Shown piece after piece: positions 42,526-53,298 of a stretch of DNA of 64,000 nt. A program made the position numbers and the translations under genes. Below the pieces are notes generated by a model. It searched no databases. It was given only the letters and a program-made list of their open reading frames with translations, and was not told where the DNA came from. Origin of the DNA: Dyadobacter sp. 676 (GTDB lineage Bacteria; Bacteroidota; Bacteroidia; Cytophagales; Spirosomataceae). Position 1 is the stretch's first letter. Each line of letters begins with the position of its first letter. Location: positions 3,249,001 to 3,313,000 of the forward strand of contig NZ_CP159289.1 in the NCBI RefSeq assembly GCF_040448675.1, given 5' to 3'.

Positions 42526-43584
42526 CTATTTGTCCTTTACTTTCCCTAGCCCCATCGCTTTTAACATCCAGTTCGGCAACGGCTTCCGAAGCCCGCGTTT
42601 TTGCAGGTCCATGAACCAGCCCAGCTTTTTCAGAATAGGCACCTTATGGGTTTCCACAAGTTCGATCAGCGTTCCATCCGGGTCTTCGAGATAGGCGAAG
42701 CGGCCCGCGGCATTTTCCATTCCAAATGAGCTTTCACTATCGACGGTGAATGAATAACCTTGCGCTTGCAGTTTGGTTTTCAATGCGTTCATATCCAGCG
42801 TGTCGAAGCACAGGTGAATGTACCCGCAATCGCCCCAGAAACGGTTTTCGAATATTTTTTTGGGTGTGCGGTCAAGCGCTTGCACGAGCTCGATCTGCAC
42901 GTCGCCGAGCAGGCGGCTGAATGCGCCGTCGGGGGTGAAGCTTTTGCGAAGCAGCATTCTGCGAAAGCGCTGGCCCGGAATGGAGGTAGGTAGGTCTTCG
43001 AAAACGCCGGTTTTGTCATAAACGATATGCAGCGGTTGCAGCAGGTTTTGGTAGAAAACCACAGCCTTGTCGATGTCGGACACGCCGATTACAACGCCCG
43101 CCACGCCACCGACATTCTTGCCTTTGGTCTGAAACCAGGTAGCATCGCTCGTAATCTGAAATATATTGCCCCACGGGTCGGCTCCCCAGAAACCTTCGCC
43201 TTCGGGCAGCTTTGCGAGCGGGCCGGTCGCTTCTTTCGAGTGGCCTTTCACCCATTCGTGTGCCTTTTTTACATCAGGTGCTTTGAAACGGATCGCATTA
43301 ATGCCCAGATCACCGATTTCAACTTTGAAATTTGCCGGTTGTGAAACGCGGCTCGTGAACGACCATATTTCCAGTCCGCCACCGCCGGCCATATTGATCA
43401 CCAGTGCCGCCTGCCGCGATTGCACTTTGCCGCCGGTATAGGGCGTCATGAGCGGGGCATCGGCTTTTTCATCGAATATGGGCACGTCGAAACCCAGCAC
43501 CTGCCGGTACCATTTCCAGGTTTCGGGCACATTCCGGCAACCGATTCCTACCTGTTGAATTCCAGAGATCAGCGGAGCACTCAT
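42526..43584 (-). CDS. VOC-family (glyoxalase/dioxygenase-like) protein
   Basis: 352 aa. Two vicinal-oxygen-chelate modules: the N-terminal one begins GIQQVGIGCRNVPETWKWYRQVLGF and has DPWGNIFQI, the second begins AGVVIGVSDIDKAVVFYQNLL and ends with AYLEDPDGTLIELVETH. Ligand residues of the glyoxalase type (His/Glu) are present in part. Metal enzyme, reaction unassignable; length and two-module layout suggest a dioxygenase-like function. Confidence 0.78.
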   Translation of the reverse strand: MSAPLISGIQQVGIGCRNVPETWKWYRQVLGFDVPIFDEKADAPLMTPYTGGKVQSRQAALVINMAGGGGLEIWSFTSRVSQPANFKVEIGDLGINAIRFKAPDVKKAHEWVKGHSKEATGPLAKLPEGEGFWGADPWGNIFQITSDATWFQTKGKNVGGVAGVVIGVSDIDKAVVFYQNLLQPLHIVYDKTGVFEDLPTSIPGQRFRRMLLRKSFTPDGAFSRLLGDVQIELVQALDRTPKKIFENRFWGDCGYIHLCFDTLDMNALKTKLQAQGYSFTVDSESSFGMENAAGRFAYLEDPDGTLIELVETHKVPILKKLGWFMDLQKRGLRKPLPNWMLKAMGLGKVKDK

Positions 43585-43861
43585 TTGTCGAGGTATAAAA
43601 GATAAAGGTGGATAATCTTAAAGAAGGGACAATTTTACGAAATAAAAAGCAAATGAGCCGTGGCACAGGCGTTTGAACCGGGAATGCGACCTGTGGAAAA
43701 ATTTCTCGGGATACAAAAAACAAATGATTATTTGATAAGCGTAATAATTGCTATCTTTAAAATGGTTTTCCAAAATTTTATTTTAAGATCTTGGAAATCA
43801 ACGCATCCATTTGGTTGCACTCGTCGTATCTGCGATGAGCCCGTCTCAATGATAGTTTAGA

Positions 43862-44897
43862 ATGAACCAGTCAGTAGTAATTGCACCGATAGGCGAGAGC
43901 CTACCGGATTTTTTGAGTTCCAAACAGTATTCAAAAATTGTAGTAATAGCCGATAACAACACAAAAAAGCATTGTTATCCGATTTTAAAAGCGTTTTTGC
44001 CGAAGCATGGTGTTGTAACCGTTCCCAGCGGCGAGGCGCATAAAACCTTGGCGACTTGCGAAAAAATCTGGGAAGCCATGACGAAGGAGGAGCTCGACCG
44101 GCATGCATTGGTGGTGAATGTCGGCGGCGGGGTGATCGGGGATATGGGGGGGATTTTGTGCCGCGGTGTACAAACGTGGAATAGATTTTATTCAGGTTCC
44201 GACGACCTTGCTGGCGCAGGTCGATGCGAGCGTGGGAGGAAAATTAGGTATTGATTTTCAGGGTTTCAAAAATCACCTGGGCGTTTTCAACATCCCGAAA
44301 AGTGTGCTGATCGACCCGGTGTTTCTGAAAACATTGCCGGAACGTGAAATACGGTCGGGGTTTGCGGAGATCGTCAAGCATTGCCTGATCGCCGACGGTG
44401 CGAAATGGGAGGAAATCCGGGCCAAAGATTTCGAAGAACAAAACTGGCCCGACCTGATCGCGCATTCGGTGAAGATCAAACAGCAGGTGGTGGATCAGGA
44501 CCCGACGGAGAAAGGATTGCGGAAGATATTGAATTTCGGGCACACGCTCGGGCACGCGGTGGAGACGTGCTTTTTGAACAAGTCGCCCAAAGAGCGGCTT
44601 TTCCACGGGGAAGCCATCGCGGTGGGGATGATCATGGAAGCGTACCTGTCGTTCGAGCGGAAAATGATCGACCAGCAGACGCTGACGGACATCGAGGAAT
44701 TCCTGTTCGCTACCTACGGCAAGGTGAAGATCAAGCCGGAGGATGTGGAGGAAATCATCGCATTGACACGGCAGGATAAGAAGAATAAAGGAAAGGAAAT
44801 CAGGTTTTCATTGCTGAGTGGAGCCGGGCAATGTGCCTTTGATATAGTAGTAACAGCGGCTGAAATGCGCAGATCAATAGCTTATTATTTGGGATAG
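43862..44897 (+). CDS. aroB: 3-dehydroquinate synthase, frameshifted at a G7 run
   Basis: Converts DAHP to 3-dehydroquinate in the shikimate pathway. Frame 2 (from 43862) reads MNQSVVIAPIGESLPDF to VNVGGGVIGDMGG, then shifts; the next frame continues as FCAAVYKRGIDFIQVPTTLLAQVDASVGGKLG with NFGHTLGHAVETC (Zn His) and FHGEAIAVGM. The change falls in seven Gs (44146-44152); with six Gs the frame is open for 344 aa, normal for the family. Since aroB is usually needed for prototrophy, an extra base call is the likeliest explanation. Confidence 0.9.
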
Positions 44898-44990
44898 ATT
44901 TACAGGTTCGGCATAAGCTATTGGTAGTGTAAGAGGAGTATTTCAAAATACATTCTTGATATATTTTAATTCACAACCTGACAAATTTTA

Positions 44991-45566
44991 ATGCTTATGC
45001 TGAGGTCTATTTCAATTTTTGCCGCTTTGCTGCTCGTAGCCGTTATAGCAGGGTGCTCCAGTGGCCGGAAAGTGTTTGTGGAGCATGATTACAGCTACGA
45101 AACCAATTTTAAAGATTACTCTTCTTATACGTTTCTGGAATGCGAGAGGGATACCAACAATCTTTGCACCGAAATTTACGAAGCGATCCGCCGCCAGATG
45201 CAAGTGAGGGGCTACAAGCTCACCGCCGAAAAGCCTACGCTGCTGGTTAACTACGGTATTTTTTATGATAACCTGCGCTACCAGGGTTATATGCAGCCGG
45301 TGATCAAGAACTGGGTAGACACTGAGAACGAGGGCTTTCGCTACGAGCCGATCAAATATGCGCTCGATAAGGGTACGCTGATCGTCTCGCTGATCGACGC
45401 GGAGAGCGATCAGGTAGTCTGGAGAGGATATGCCTCGGGTATATTCAAAGGATCGGAAGGTTCCAATAACCACTACCGCAGCGTAGTAAGGCGCATTTTC
45501 GACCAATACCCGTTATTTGCCAAAGGGTATGACCCGCGGCGTTATGGCGAGCAGGTTGGACGATAA
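44991..45566 (+). CDS. DUF4136 lipoprotein
   Basis: 191 aa from ATG 44991 (44997 possible). Lipoprotein signal VAVIAGCSSG. DUF4136 layout: YSYETNFKDYSSYTFLECERD, IYEAIRRQMQVRGYKLTAEKPTLLVNYGIFY, then GTLIVSLIDAESDQVVWRGYASG. A periplasmic or outer-membrane lipoprotein of unknown role, common in this phylum. It converges on the oxidoreductase gene with a strong hairpin between. Confidence 0.88.
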   Translation: MLMLRSISIFAALLLVAVIAGCSSGRKVFVEHDYSYETNFKDYSSYTFLECERDTNNLCTEIYEAIRRQMQVRGYKLTAEKPTLLVNYGIFYDNLRYQGYMQPVIKNWVDTENEGFRYEPIKYALDKGTLIVSLIDAESDQVVWRGYASGIFKGSEGSNNHYRSVVRRIFDQYPLFAKGYDPRRYGEQVGR

Positions 45567-45639
45567 TAGCCGATCAGAAATCGTCGACATAATGGTGCCC
45601 GCCGGAAGCTGTCGCTACCATATCAGCAACGCACTGGTT

Positions 45640-45682
45640 GAAATGGCTCAGGATCTTCTCGTTGAAGATTTTGAGCCATTTC
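45640..45682. terminator. 19-bp convergent terminator hairpin
   Basis: Stem gaaatggctcaggatcttc (45640-45658) with gaagattttgagccatttc (45664-45682); the only irregular pairs are two G-T wobbles. Loop of 5. It serves the DUF4136 gene and probably the converging oxidoreductase gene. Confidence 0.7.
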
Positions 45683-45702
45683 TGTTTAATTAAATATAAA
45701 AT

Positions 45703-46587
45703 CTACTTCGTCAAGCCGGCATCGTCGGACGCACCCAATGCCAATGCGCCCCAATCGAGGTTTTCGCGACCTTTGGCGAGGCCGGAAATGAATCGGTTTT
45801 TGATGATGTCCGCAAAAGGCATCGGCGCATTTACATCCGAAGCGGTTTGCAATGTGAGGTTAATATCCTTCAACCCCAGCGGAAAGCGGAATGCAACCGG
45901 CTCGTAAGTGTTGCTGGCGACGAGCTTACCATAATTCTGGAAAATCGGTGCGGCGAACAGGGTCGACGTCAGCATTTCGTAAATGCTTTGTCGTGAAATA
46001 CCGTTCTTTTCGGCCATTGTAAATGCCTCGCCCATCATTTCGAGGCTGCACGCGATCATAAAGTTACCGGCAAGCTTGATCACATTCGCGGCTCCGGGGT
46101 CGTCGCCGAAATCAAAAACGCCTTTTACAAAACTTTGCACAATGGGCTTGATGCGTTCCTTTGCAGCCGCATTGCCCGAAAGACAGATGTTTCCCACCTT
46201 CGCGCGTACGGCTTCCGGACGGGCGAATATGGGTGCGCCCACATAATGCGCGCCATACCACTCATGTACCTGCGCAAGCTGGCGCGAGGTTTCGGGCGAA
46301 ATGGTGCTCATGGAAATATGTATACCGTCTTTTCCGAGCTTTTCCACCAATTCCATCGAGAATATTTCTTCCACCGCGGCATCGTCGGCAAGTACCGAAA
46401 ATACCAATCCGCCCGTAGTAATGGCGTCCATGGGGTTTTCTACAACGGTGGCGCCGAGTTTGGTCAATGGTTCCGCTTTGGCGGCTGTCCTGTTCCAGAC
46501 GACCAGTTCATAACCTGCTTCGAGCAGGCTTTCAGCGATAGGAGTACCAAGGTTCCCGAGTCCGAGAAACGCAATTTTTTCCGACAT
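45703..46587 (-). CDS. 3-hydroxyisobutyrate dehydrogenase-family NAD(P) oxidoreductase
   Basis: 294 aa. Rossmann start IAFLGLGNLGTPIAESLLEAG (GxGxxG), substrate and catalytic Lys in NVIKLAGNF, and a helical C-terminal half. Family enzymes oxidise 3-hydroxyisobutyrate, tartronate semialdehyde or succinic semialdehyde-related compounds. It lies just downstream of the acyl-CoA carboxylase gene on the same strand, 23 bp apart, which hints at valine or branched-chain catabolism. Confidence 0.85.
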   Translation of the reverse strand: MSEKIAFLGLGNLGTPIAESLLEAGYELVVWNRTAAKAEPLTKLGATVVENPMDAITTGGLVFSVLADDAAVEEIFSMELVEKLGKDGIHISMSTISPETSRQLAQVHEWYGAHYVGAPIFARPEAVRAKVGNICLSGNAAAKERIKPIVQSFVKGVFDFGDDPGAANVIKLAGNFMIACSLEMMGEAFTMAEKNGISRQSIYEMLTSTLFAAPIFQNYGKLVASNTYEPVAFRFPLGLKDINLTLQTASDVNAPMPFADIIKNRFISGLAKGRENLDWGALALGASDDAGLTK

Positions 46588-46610
46588 AAATTACAGATTT
46601 AGATTTCAAT

Positions 46611-48224
46611 TTAAACTTGAATGACACCCACATTGAATGCCTTCTCAATAGGCGCCTGATCGGCGGCTTTGATACCCTCCGAGATAATGCGCCGTGTTTC
46701 GACCGGATCGATAATGCCATCTACCCAAAGGCGGGCAGCGGCGTAGTAAGGAGATAATTCCTGATTGTAGCGATCGGTAATCTGGTTTAACAATTCCTTT
46801 TCCGCCTCCGGGGTGATCGTTTCGCCTTTGGCTTTCAATGTGGCGGTTTGTACTTGCAGCAAAGTCCGTGCCGCGGTGGCGCCGCTCATCACGGCCATTT
46901 GGGCCGTGGGCCAGGCGAATATCAGGCGAGGATCGTAAGCCTTGCCGCACATAGCGTAGTTGCCCGCACCGTAAGAGTTTCCAATGATGAATGTAAACTT
47001 CGGCACCACCGAATTGGCTACCGCATTCACCATTTTAGCCCCATCCTTGATAATGCCGCCCTGCTCGGCGCGGCTGCCTACCATAAAACCCGTCACGTCG
47101 TGGAAAAACACGAGCGGGATTTTCTTCTGGTTGCAGTTCATGATAAACCGCGCCGCTTTGTCGGCGGCTTCGGCGTAAATGACGCCGCCCATTTGCATTT
47201 CACCTTTCCCCGACCGCACCATTTTGCGCTGGTTCGCGACGATGCCCACAGCCCAGCCGCCCACGCGTGCGTAGGCGCATATGAGTGTTTTTCCGTAATC
47301 GGGTTTGTACTCGTCGAGCTCCGAGTTGTCCACAATGCATTCCAGGATGGGCAGTACGTCGTAAGGTTTCAGGCGGTCGGTGGGGAGGAGATCGTAAATT
47401 TCCTCTGGCTGGCGGGTAGGAGGCAGCGGGTTTTTGTAGTCAAAACCGGCGGAAAATGGTTTGCCGATTTTATCAATATGCCTTCTGATGGCGTCCAGAC
47501 AGGATTTATCGTCGGAGAACTTGTTGTCCGTGACGCCGGAGATCTCGCAATGCATCGCTGCACCCCCGAGTGATTCCGTATCGATATCTTCGCCAATAGA
47601 GGATTTGACCAAATAGGGGCCGGCCAGAAACACGGAGCCGGTACCTTCGACTATGAATGCCTCGTCGGACATGATCGGCAGATAGGCCCCACCCGCTACG
47701 CAAGCCCCCATGATTGCCGAAATCTGAACGATGCCCATAGCCGACATTTGGGCATTGTTCCGGAAAATGCGGCCGAAATGTTCCTTATCCGCGAAAACTT
47801 CCGCCTGCATGGGCAGGTATACGCCCGCGCTGTCGACAAGGTAAATGACTGGCAGTCGGTTTTCCATCGCAATCTCCTGCGCGCGCAAATTTTTCTTCGC
47901 GGCTATCGGAAACCATGCACCCGCTTTCACGGTTGCGTCATTCGCGACGATCATGCATTGCCTTCCCGACACATAACCAATACCGGCTACCACGCCGCCC
48001 GACGGGCAGCCGCCCTCTTCTTCATACATTCCCTCTCCCGCGAATGCGCCTATTTCGAGGAAATCGGAACCTTCGTCGGTCAGGTAGGCGATCCTTTCGC
48101 GTGCTGTGAGCTTGCCTTTCTGGTGCTGCGCTTCGATTTTTTTTCTGCCCCCGCCGAGCTTGACCTGCTCGTACTTCCGATTCAGGATTTCGATGAGGTG
48201 TGGTAGGCTTTCCTGGCTGGTCAT
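46611..48224 (-). CDS. Acyl-CoA carboxylase beta (carboxyltransferase) subunit
   Basis: 537 aa from ATG 48224; the longer frame is not supported. Carboxyltransferase with biotin-site EEEGGCPSGGVVAGIGYVSGR and acyl-CoA-binding MGACVAGGAYLPIMSDE, DVTGFMVGSRAEQGGII. The pattern matches methylcrotonyl-CoA or geranyl-CoA carboxylase beta rather than the propionyl type, so leucine breakdown is favoured. The biotin-carrying alpha subunit is not in the window. Probably co-transcribed with the oxidoreductase gene. Confidence 0.88.
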   Translation of the reverse strand: MTSQESLPHLIEILNRKYEQVKLGGGRKKIEAQHQKGKLTARERIAYLTDEGSDFLEIGAFAGEGMYEEEGGCPSGGVVAGIGYVSGRQCMIVANDATVKAGAWFPIAAKKNLRAQEIAMENRLPVIYLVDSAGVYLPMQAEVFADKEHFGRIFRNNAQMSAMGIVQISAIMGACVAGGAYLPIMSDEAFIVEGTGSVFLAGPYLVKSSIGEDIDTESLGGAAMHCEISGVTDNKFSDDKSCLDAIRRHIDKIGKPFSAGFDYKNPLPPTRQPEEIYDLLPTDRLKPYDVLPILECIVDNSELDEYKPDYGKTLICAYARVGGWAVGIVANQRKMVRSGKGEMQMGGVIYAEAADKAARFIMNCNQKKIPLVFFHDVTGFMVGSRAEQGGIIKDGAKMVNAVANSVVPKFTFIIGNSYGAGNYAMCGKAYDPRLIFAWPTAQMAVMSGATAARTLLQVQTATLKAKGETITPEAEKELLNQITDRYNQELSPYYAAARLWVDGIIDPVETRRIISEGIKAADQAPIEKAFNVGVIQV

Positions 48225-48272
48225 GATGATGAAGAATGGTGTGAATAATTGAAATGGGCTTATTTCAAATGT

Positions 48273-48304
48273 AAAAAGTCGTTTACCGGTAAGCAAACGA
48301 CTTT
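48273..48304 (-). terminator. Terminator of mlaD
   Basis: Minus-strand stem aaagtcgttt with aaacgacttt (48304-48295 and 48284-48275), 10-base loop, then TTTTT. Separates mlaD from the carboxylase gene. Confidence 0.7.
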
Positions 48305-48329
48305 CATATTTATTTAAAAATGTAAGGCC

Positions 48330-49295
48330 CTATTTAATGGTCGTGGCCGTGTCCAGCGGCGATTCGGCCGGCCCTTTGTCTTTTTTACCAAAAACAGAAA
48401 CATTAATATAACGTTTCGGATGCTCGCGGAAGTTGGTGAGCAGCTTATTCATGCTGATCATCGTGCGATTGAGGTTGTTATATAATGTCTCGTCCTTCAC
48501 GAGTTTGCCAGCGGTTCCTTTGCCCGATTCGACACTTGCCAGCAGGGTATGCAGCTCTTCGATCGTTTTCCGCGCGCTCGTTACGGTTTCGCCGAGGCGC
48601 AATGCATTCAGCGAATCGGCCAGTGTGCCGGTTTTGGCGAGCAGTGGTTTCAGTTCTTTTTCGGTTTCTACAAGCGATGTCGTCAGTTTGTTCAGGTTCG
48701 AGGTCATGGCCAGCAGGTTCGCCCGGTTTTCGGCGAGGAGCCCTTGCAGGCTGGTGCCTGTCTGATTATAATTTTTCAAAACCTGGTTCAGGATCAGCCC
48801 CGTTTCCTGAAAGCCGCCTACAACGAGATCGAGGTTCTTGATGAGCGAATCGGCATGGGAAACGAGCGGTAACGCCTTTTCCTGCAAAACAGCAGAAATA
48901 CCCGACTCCTTCCGCGCTACCAGCGTGTCGCCATCCTTCATCGGTGCGCCGTTACCCATGGCAAGGTGGATCACCTTCCCACCGAGCAGCCCGCCGTCGG
49001 CGAGTACCGCGCCTGTTCCCTGAGGCACTACAATGCCTTTTTGGACATCGACGGTCACCAGCAAATGGTTCTGGCGGTTTTGAAGCAACCTGATTTCCTG
49101 CACCCGTCCCACATTCAAACCATTCAACAAAACGGGATTGGATACCGTCAGCCCGTCGATATTGTCGTAAACGACGTGGTATTTATATGTCCTGGAAAAA
49201 ACGTCGGAACCTTTGAGGATATGAAAGCCGAAATACAGCATGACGATGGCGAGAATCGCCATAATTCCGACTTTTGCTTCTCTTGATAATTTCAT
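48330..49295 (-). CDS. mlaD: MlaD/MCE-domain lipid transport protein
   Basis: 321 aa. N-terminal membrane anchor (VGIMAILAIVMLYFGFHIL), MCE domain with NGLNVGRVQEIRLL and GGLLGGKVIHLAMG, then a long helical coiled-coil tail to residue ~300. In E. coli the hexameric ring carries phospholipid between membranes to keep the outer leaflet asymmetric. The ATPase and permease genes are not adjacent. Sits with the amidase/lptD pair: an envelope neighbourhood. Confidence 0.9.
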   Translation of the reverse strand: MKLSREAKVGIMAILAIVMLYFGFHILKGSDVFSRTYKYHVVYDNIDGLTVSNPVLLNGLNVGRVQEIRLLQNRQNHLLVTVDVQKGIVVPQGTGAVLADGGLLGGKVIHLAMGNGAPMKDGDTLVARKESGISAVLQEKALPLVSHADSLIKNLDLVVGGFQETGLILNQVLKNYNQTGTSLQGLLAENRANLLAMTSNLNKLTTSLVETEKELKPLLAKTGTLADSLNALRLGETVTSARKTIEELHTLLASVESGKGTAGKLVKDETLYNNLNRTMISMNKLLTNFREHPKRYINVSVFGKKDKGPAESPLDTATTIK

Positions 49296-49429
49296 GGACT
49301 ATCTGTTTGACCTGCATTGACCGGCGCAGGCGTAATCGGTATTAAACTTCAGAATTCAGCGATTTTCAGGCTTAACACCAAAGTATCAAAAATTGTTTTG
49401 ACAAATCAAAGCATTATGTGACCGGTTAG

Positions 49430-50227
49430 CTACCGGTCCATATCTTTTTTATACGCCATAAATGCCGAGTGAATGCATTTGGCTATTTCTTCCTGGCCTT
49501 CTTCCGAGCTCAGGTATTCCTCTTCGTCCGGTGACGACAGGAAGCCTGTTTCGATCAGTACGCTCGGCATTGCGCAGCGCCATAGCACAAGGAACCCGGC
49601 CTGCTTCACGCCCCGGCTTTCCCGTTCGGAGATCGACTGGAATTTCTTCTCGATCAGATCGGCGAAACGTAAGCTGCTGGAAATGAATGCACTCTGGTAA
49701 TTGGCGAGCATAATGTGGGCCAGCGGCGAATCGGGATCGAAGCCTTTGTATTTCTGTTTATAATTGGTTTCCTGCAAGATTACCGAGTTTTCGCGTTTCG
49801 CAACTTCCAGGTTACCCTCGGTTTTGTGCAAACCCATGACGAACGTTTCAGTACCTCTCACGGACCTGGAACGGGGTGTGGCATTGCAATGGATAGAAAT
49901 GAAAAGATCGGCGTTGTTGCGGTTGGCGAATGCGGAACGTTCGCCGAGTTCGATGAAGACGTCGGTAGAGCGCGTATAGAGCACCTTTACATCGGGCGTT
50001 TCTTCCTTGATTTTCTTACCGAGCTCCAAAGCTACGGCCAGCGCTACATCTTTTTCCTTGGTGTATTTGCCCCTGGTGCCGGGGTCTTTGCCGCCGTGAC
50101 CGGCGTCTATCACAACTGTATTGACCTTGCTTCCCGATTTCACAGTAACCGGTTCTTGCTGAAAAACAAAGGCGACGCTAGCCAGCAGGAAACTTGCTAC
50201 AATTACTAATTTAAGAAGTTTTAACAT
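49430..50227 (-). CDS. N-acetylmuramoyl-L-alanine amidase (Amidase_3)
   Basis: 265 aa. N-terminal hydrophobic anchor, then VVIDAGHGGKDPG, the Glu in KYTKEKDVALAVALELG, FISIHCNATP and LIETGFLSSPDEEEYL, so all three zinc ligands and the catalytic Glu are kept. It cleaves peptide from glycan strands during division. Divergent from lptD with 75 bp between, an arrangement that recurs in related genomes; mlaD follows on the same strand. Confidence 0.93.
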   Translation of the reverse strand: MLKLLKLVIVASFLLASVAFVFQQEPVTVKSGSKVNTVVIDAGHGGKDPGTRGKYTKEKDVALAVALELGKKIKEETPDVKVLYTRSTDVFIELGERSAFANRNNADLFISIHCNATPRSRSVRGTETFVMGLHKTEGNLEVAKRENSVILQETNYKQKYKGFDPDSPLAHIMLANYQSAFISSSLRFADLIEKKFQSISERESRGVKQAGFLVLWRCAMPSVLIETGFLSSPDEEEYLSSEEGQEEIAKCIHSAFMAYKKDMDR

Positions 50228-50268
50228 TATTTTTTAGTTGGGGCCTTACGCGAAAGGGGTTTCTCTGC

Positions 50269-50276
50269 TAATTTTG
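50269..50276 (+). promoter_or_regulatory. lptD -7 box
   Basis: TAATTTTG, an exact TAnnTTTG match, 27 bp before the TTG start codon of lptD. No acceptable -33 TTG is found at the usual spacing, so only the -7 part is supported. Confidence 0.35.
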
Positions 50277-50302
50277 AAATTCGTTATGCAAAAATACGCT
50301 AA

Positions 50303-53225
50303 TTGTTAGAACTGAAAAGAAAGGCGATTATTATATCGTCGGTAGTTGCGGCGTTTCTCCTGTTCAGCACTGTGGCATGTGTGCAGCAACGCTCCAAGGG
50401 TTCCGGGAAAAATCAGGGTAAGCTTAAAAGTTCGACTTCTGCAAAGCAATCAGCGGACTCCCTTCTTACAGTGCAAAAGCAGACGGGCGCGGACACTTCC
50501 CGCGCCGGGCAAGCCGGTGCGTCCGTTCCAAGAGGCGGTATCAATGCAGACAGTACGCTGGCGGGCAAAGGATTACCTGCAGACTCGACGGCGGCCGATA
50601 CGCTTAAAAACCCCGACGATCTTGAAAATACCGTGGAATACACGGCCGAGGATTCCACGATTATGGACGCTGTTTTGAAGCAGGTGCATTTATATGGGAA
50701 TGCAGAGGTGAACTACGGGACGATCAATCTCAAAGCCAACTATATCCGTCTGAACTGGGTTACCAACGAGGTTTACGCTGTCGGAACGTATGATTCCACG
50801 GCGAAGAAAATGGCGGGGGAACCTATTTTTCAGGACGGGCCGGAAACTTACAATACGAAAGAAATCCGCTATAATTTCAAATCTAAAAAAGCGCTGATCC
50901 AGGGCATCGTCACACAGGAAGGCGACGGTAACATCCGGGGCGAAAAAGTGAAAAAGGATACGGAAGGCAATTTCTACATCCGTCATTCGATTTACACAAC
51001 CTGCAACCTGACGCACCCGCATTATTACATCAATGCGCCGAAGATCAAGATGGTGAACAAAAAGCAGGTGATTTCAGGTCCGTTCAACCTGGTTATCAGC
51101 GATGTTCCCTTGCCGATCGCATTGCCTTTCGGTTTTTTCCCGTTTCCCAAAAAGAAGGAAAACGGCACGAGCGGGATCATTTTCCCGACATATGGAGAGG
51201 AACCCAATGGCCGCGGGTTTTACCTGCGCGACGGCGGCTATTATTTCGCGATCAACGAGTACGTCAATGCGATCCTGACTGGTCAGATATATTCCAATGG
51301 AAGCTGGGGGCTTGGCGTGCAGTCGACGTATATCCGGCGCTACCAGTATTCGGGTAACCTTTCGTTGAGGTTCAACAGAAACAAGCCGAGCGACGAGCTG
51401 CAAAAACTTCTCAAAATAGGCGGTACCAACGATTTCAGCATCGTGTGGTCCCATGCCCCCAAACCGCGTGGAAATTCCCAGTTTTCGGCGAATGTGAACG
51501 TGAGCAGCAACACCTATAACCAGCAACAGGAATTTAATGTAAACAAATATACATCCAACGTAGCGAGTTCCTCGGTTCAGTACAATCGCACATTCGGGCA
51601 ATATATGCGTGCGGCCGCGTCCCTGCGCGTGAACCAGAACTTCGGGCAGATCAACCCGAGGACTCAACGACGTGAGAACGGCAAGACCAACGTTTCTTCC
51701 GATTTCAGTTTCGGTGTGAACCAGATCGCCCCGTTCGCATTGAAGGGTGGTCGCGGGCGGTGGTATGAAAGCTTCCGGCTCGGTCTGGATTTTAGTGGAA
51801 ATTACGCATTGGCCAATGCGCTGACGGCCGTAGATACTTCTTACAGCAGGCTGGGTTTTGTGGTGACCGACGCGAAAATTGATACCAGCCGCCTCAATAA
51901 GACAAAAATCGTTTCTTTCAACCTGAATAACCTGCCGGACATGCTCAAAGATGCGCAGTTTACCGGCCGGTACAGCCTTCCCATATCCCTTCCCAACTTC
52001 AAAGTCCTTCGTTTTGTGAATATTACGCCGAGCATGTCGCTGTCGGGTGAAGTATTTACCAAACAATACCGCTACACCAAAACGGGGCGCGATTCGATCC
52101 GGATCGATACTTTGAACAAGGTCGGAACGGAGTATTCCTACAATTTCGGTGCGGGGATGAACACCCGTTTTTACGGGACATTCTTCTTTGGCGGAAAGCG
52201 GCTCGAGGCGATCCGGCATACGGTGATCCCCTCCGTTTCATTTACCTATACACCGGACTTTACCGGTGATGCATTCGGTTTTTACGAGCGTATCCAGGTC
52301 ACCAACCGGAAGGGCGAGGTGCGCGACCTGTCGCTTTCCCGGTTCCGCGGGGTTAGTTCCGGTGCTGGTAACGGCCGGGCTTCGAGCGTGATTTCGTTCA
52401 GTTTGAATAACTCGTTTGAAATGAAGCTCAAAACGAAGAGCGACACGGCTGCCCAACAGTTTGAGAAAGTGTCGCTGCTCGACAACCTGAGCATCGGGGG
52501 GGAGCTATAACCTGCTGGCCGACTCCCTGAACCTTTCCAATATTACCGTCAATGCGAACGCTCGGATCGGGCGGAACCTGAACCTCAACTTTAATATGAA
52601 CCTGGACCCGTACACTTACGTGGCCAATCCGAATGTTACCGGGAATCAGATTGGTACAAAAATTAATAAGTATGCGGTCACATCGGGCCAGGGGCTTGCC
52701 AATTTGCAGAGCCTCGGGTTTACATTGGGAACCAGCTTCTCTCCCAAAAGCGGTTCATCCGGTAATACCAGCAATAGCAATAATAACCAACTGAACCCGA
52801 ACGACCCGAATGCCGCTGCGAAAAAGGAGGCTATGGAGTTTGTAAAGCAGAATCCCGATTTGTATGTGGATTTCAATATCCCCTGGAATGTGTCGCTGAA
52901 CTATAACTTCGGAATGACAAAGACAGGTCTTTCCAAAGCAACGATCATCCAGGCTGTGCAGGCAACGGGCGACCTTAGCTTATCCAAAAATCTCAAAGTA
53001 ACTCTCAGCACCGGTTTCGATTTTGTAGCTTTCGAGCCAACCATCACGCAGATAGGCCTCGCGCGCGACCTGCATTGCTGGGACATGTCGTTCAACTGGA
53101 CGCCATTCGCCGGCAGCGCCGCACGTGCGAGCAATTACAATTTCACATTGAAAGTGAAATCCGCGATCCTGCAAGACCTGAAAGTGACCCGCCGGCGGTC
53201 GTTCTACGACAGATCCGCTTATTGA
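50303..53225 (+). CDS. lptD: LptD-like LPS-assembly outer-membrane protein, frameshifted at a G7 run
   Basis: Inserts LPS in the outer leaflet. Start at TTG 50303, because an in-frame TAA lies just before it. N-terminal hydrophobic signal, a Ser/Thr/Ala-rich spacer, an OstA-like jellyroll (KQVHLYGNAEVNYGTINLKA; VNKKQVISGPFNLVISDVPLPIALPFGFFPFP) and then barrel strands with Asn/aromatic pattern. Frame 2 stops at 52510; the next frame continues SYNLLADSLNLSNITVNANARIG to 53225. The change falls in seven Gs (52496-52502); with six, a 973-aa protein results, an ordinary size. Confidence 0.85.
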
Positions 53226-53298
53226 TCGGGAGAAATATTGCAACAAAAAATGGCCGTCCCAAACCGGAGCGGCCACTGCAAATGCTTTATGGTTACCC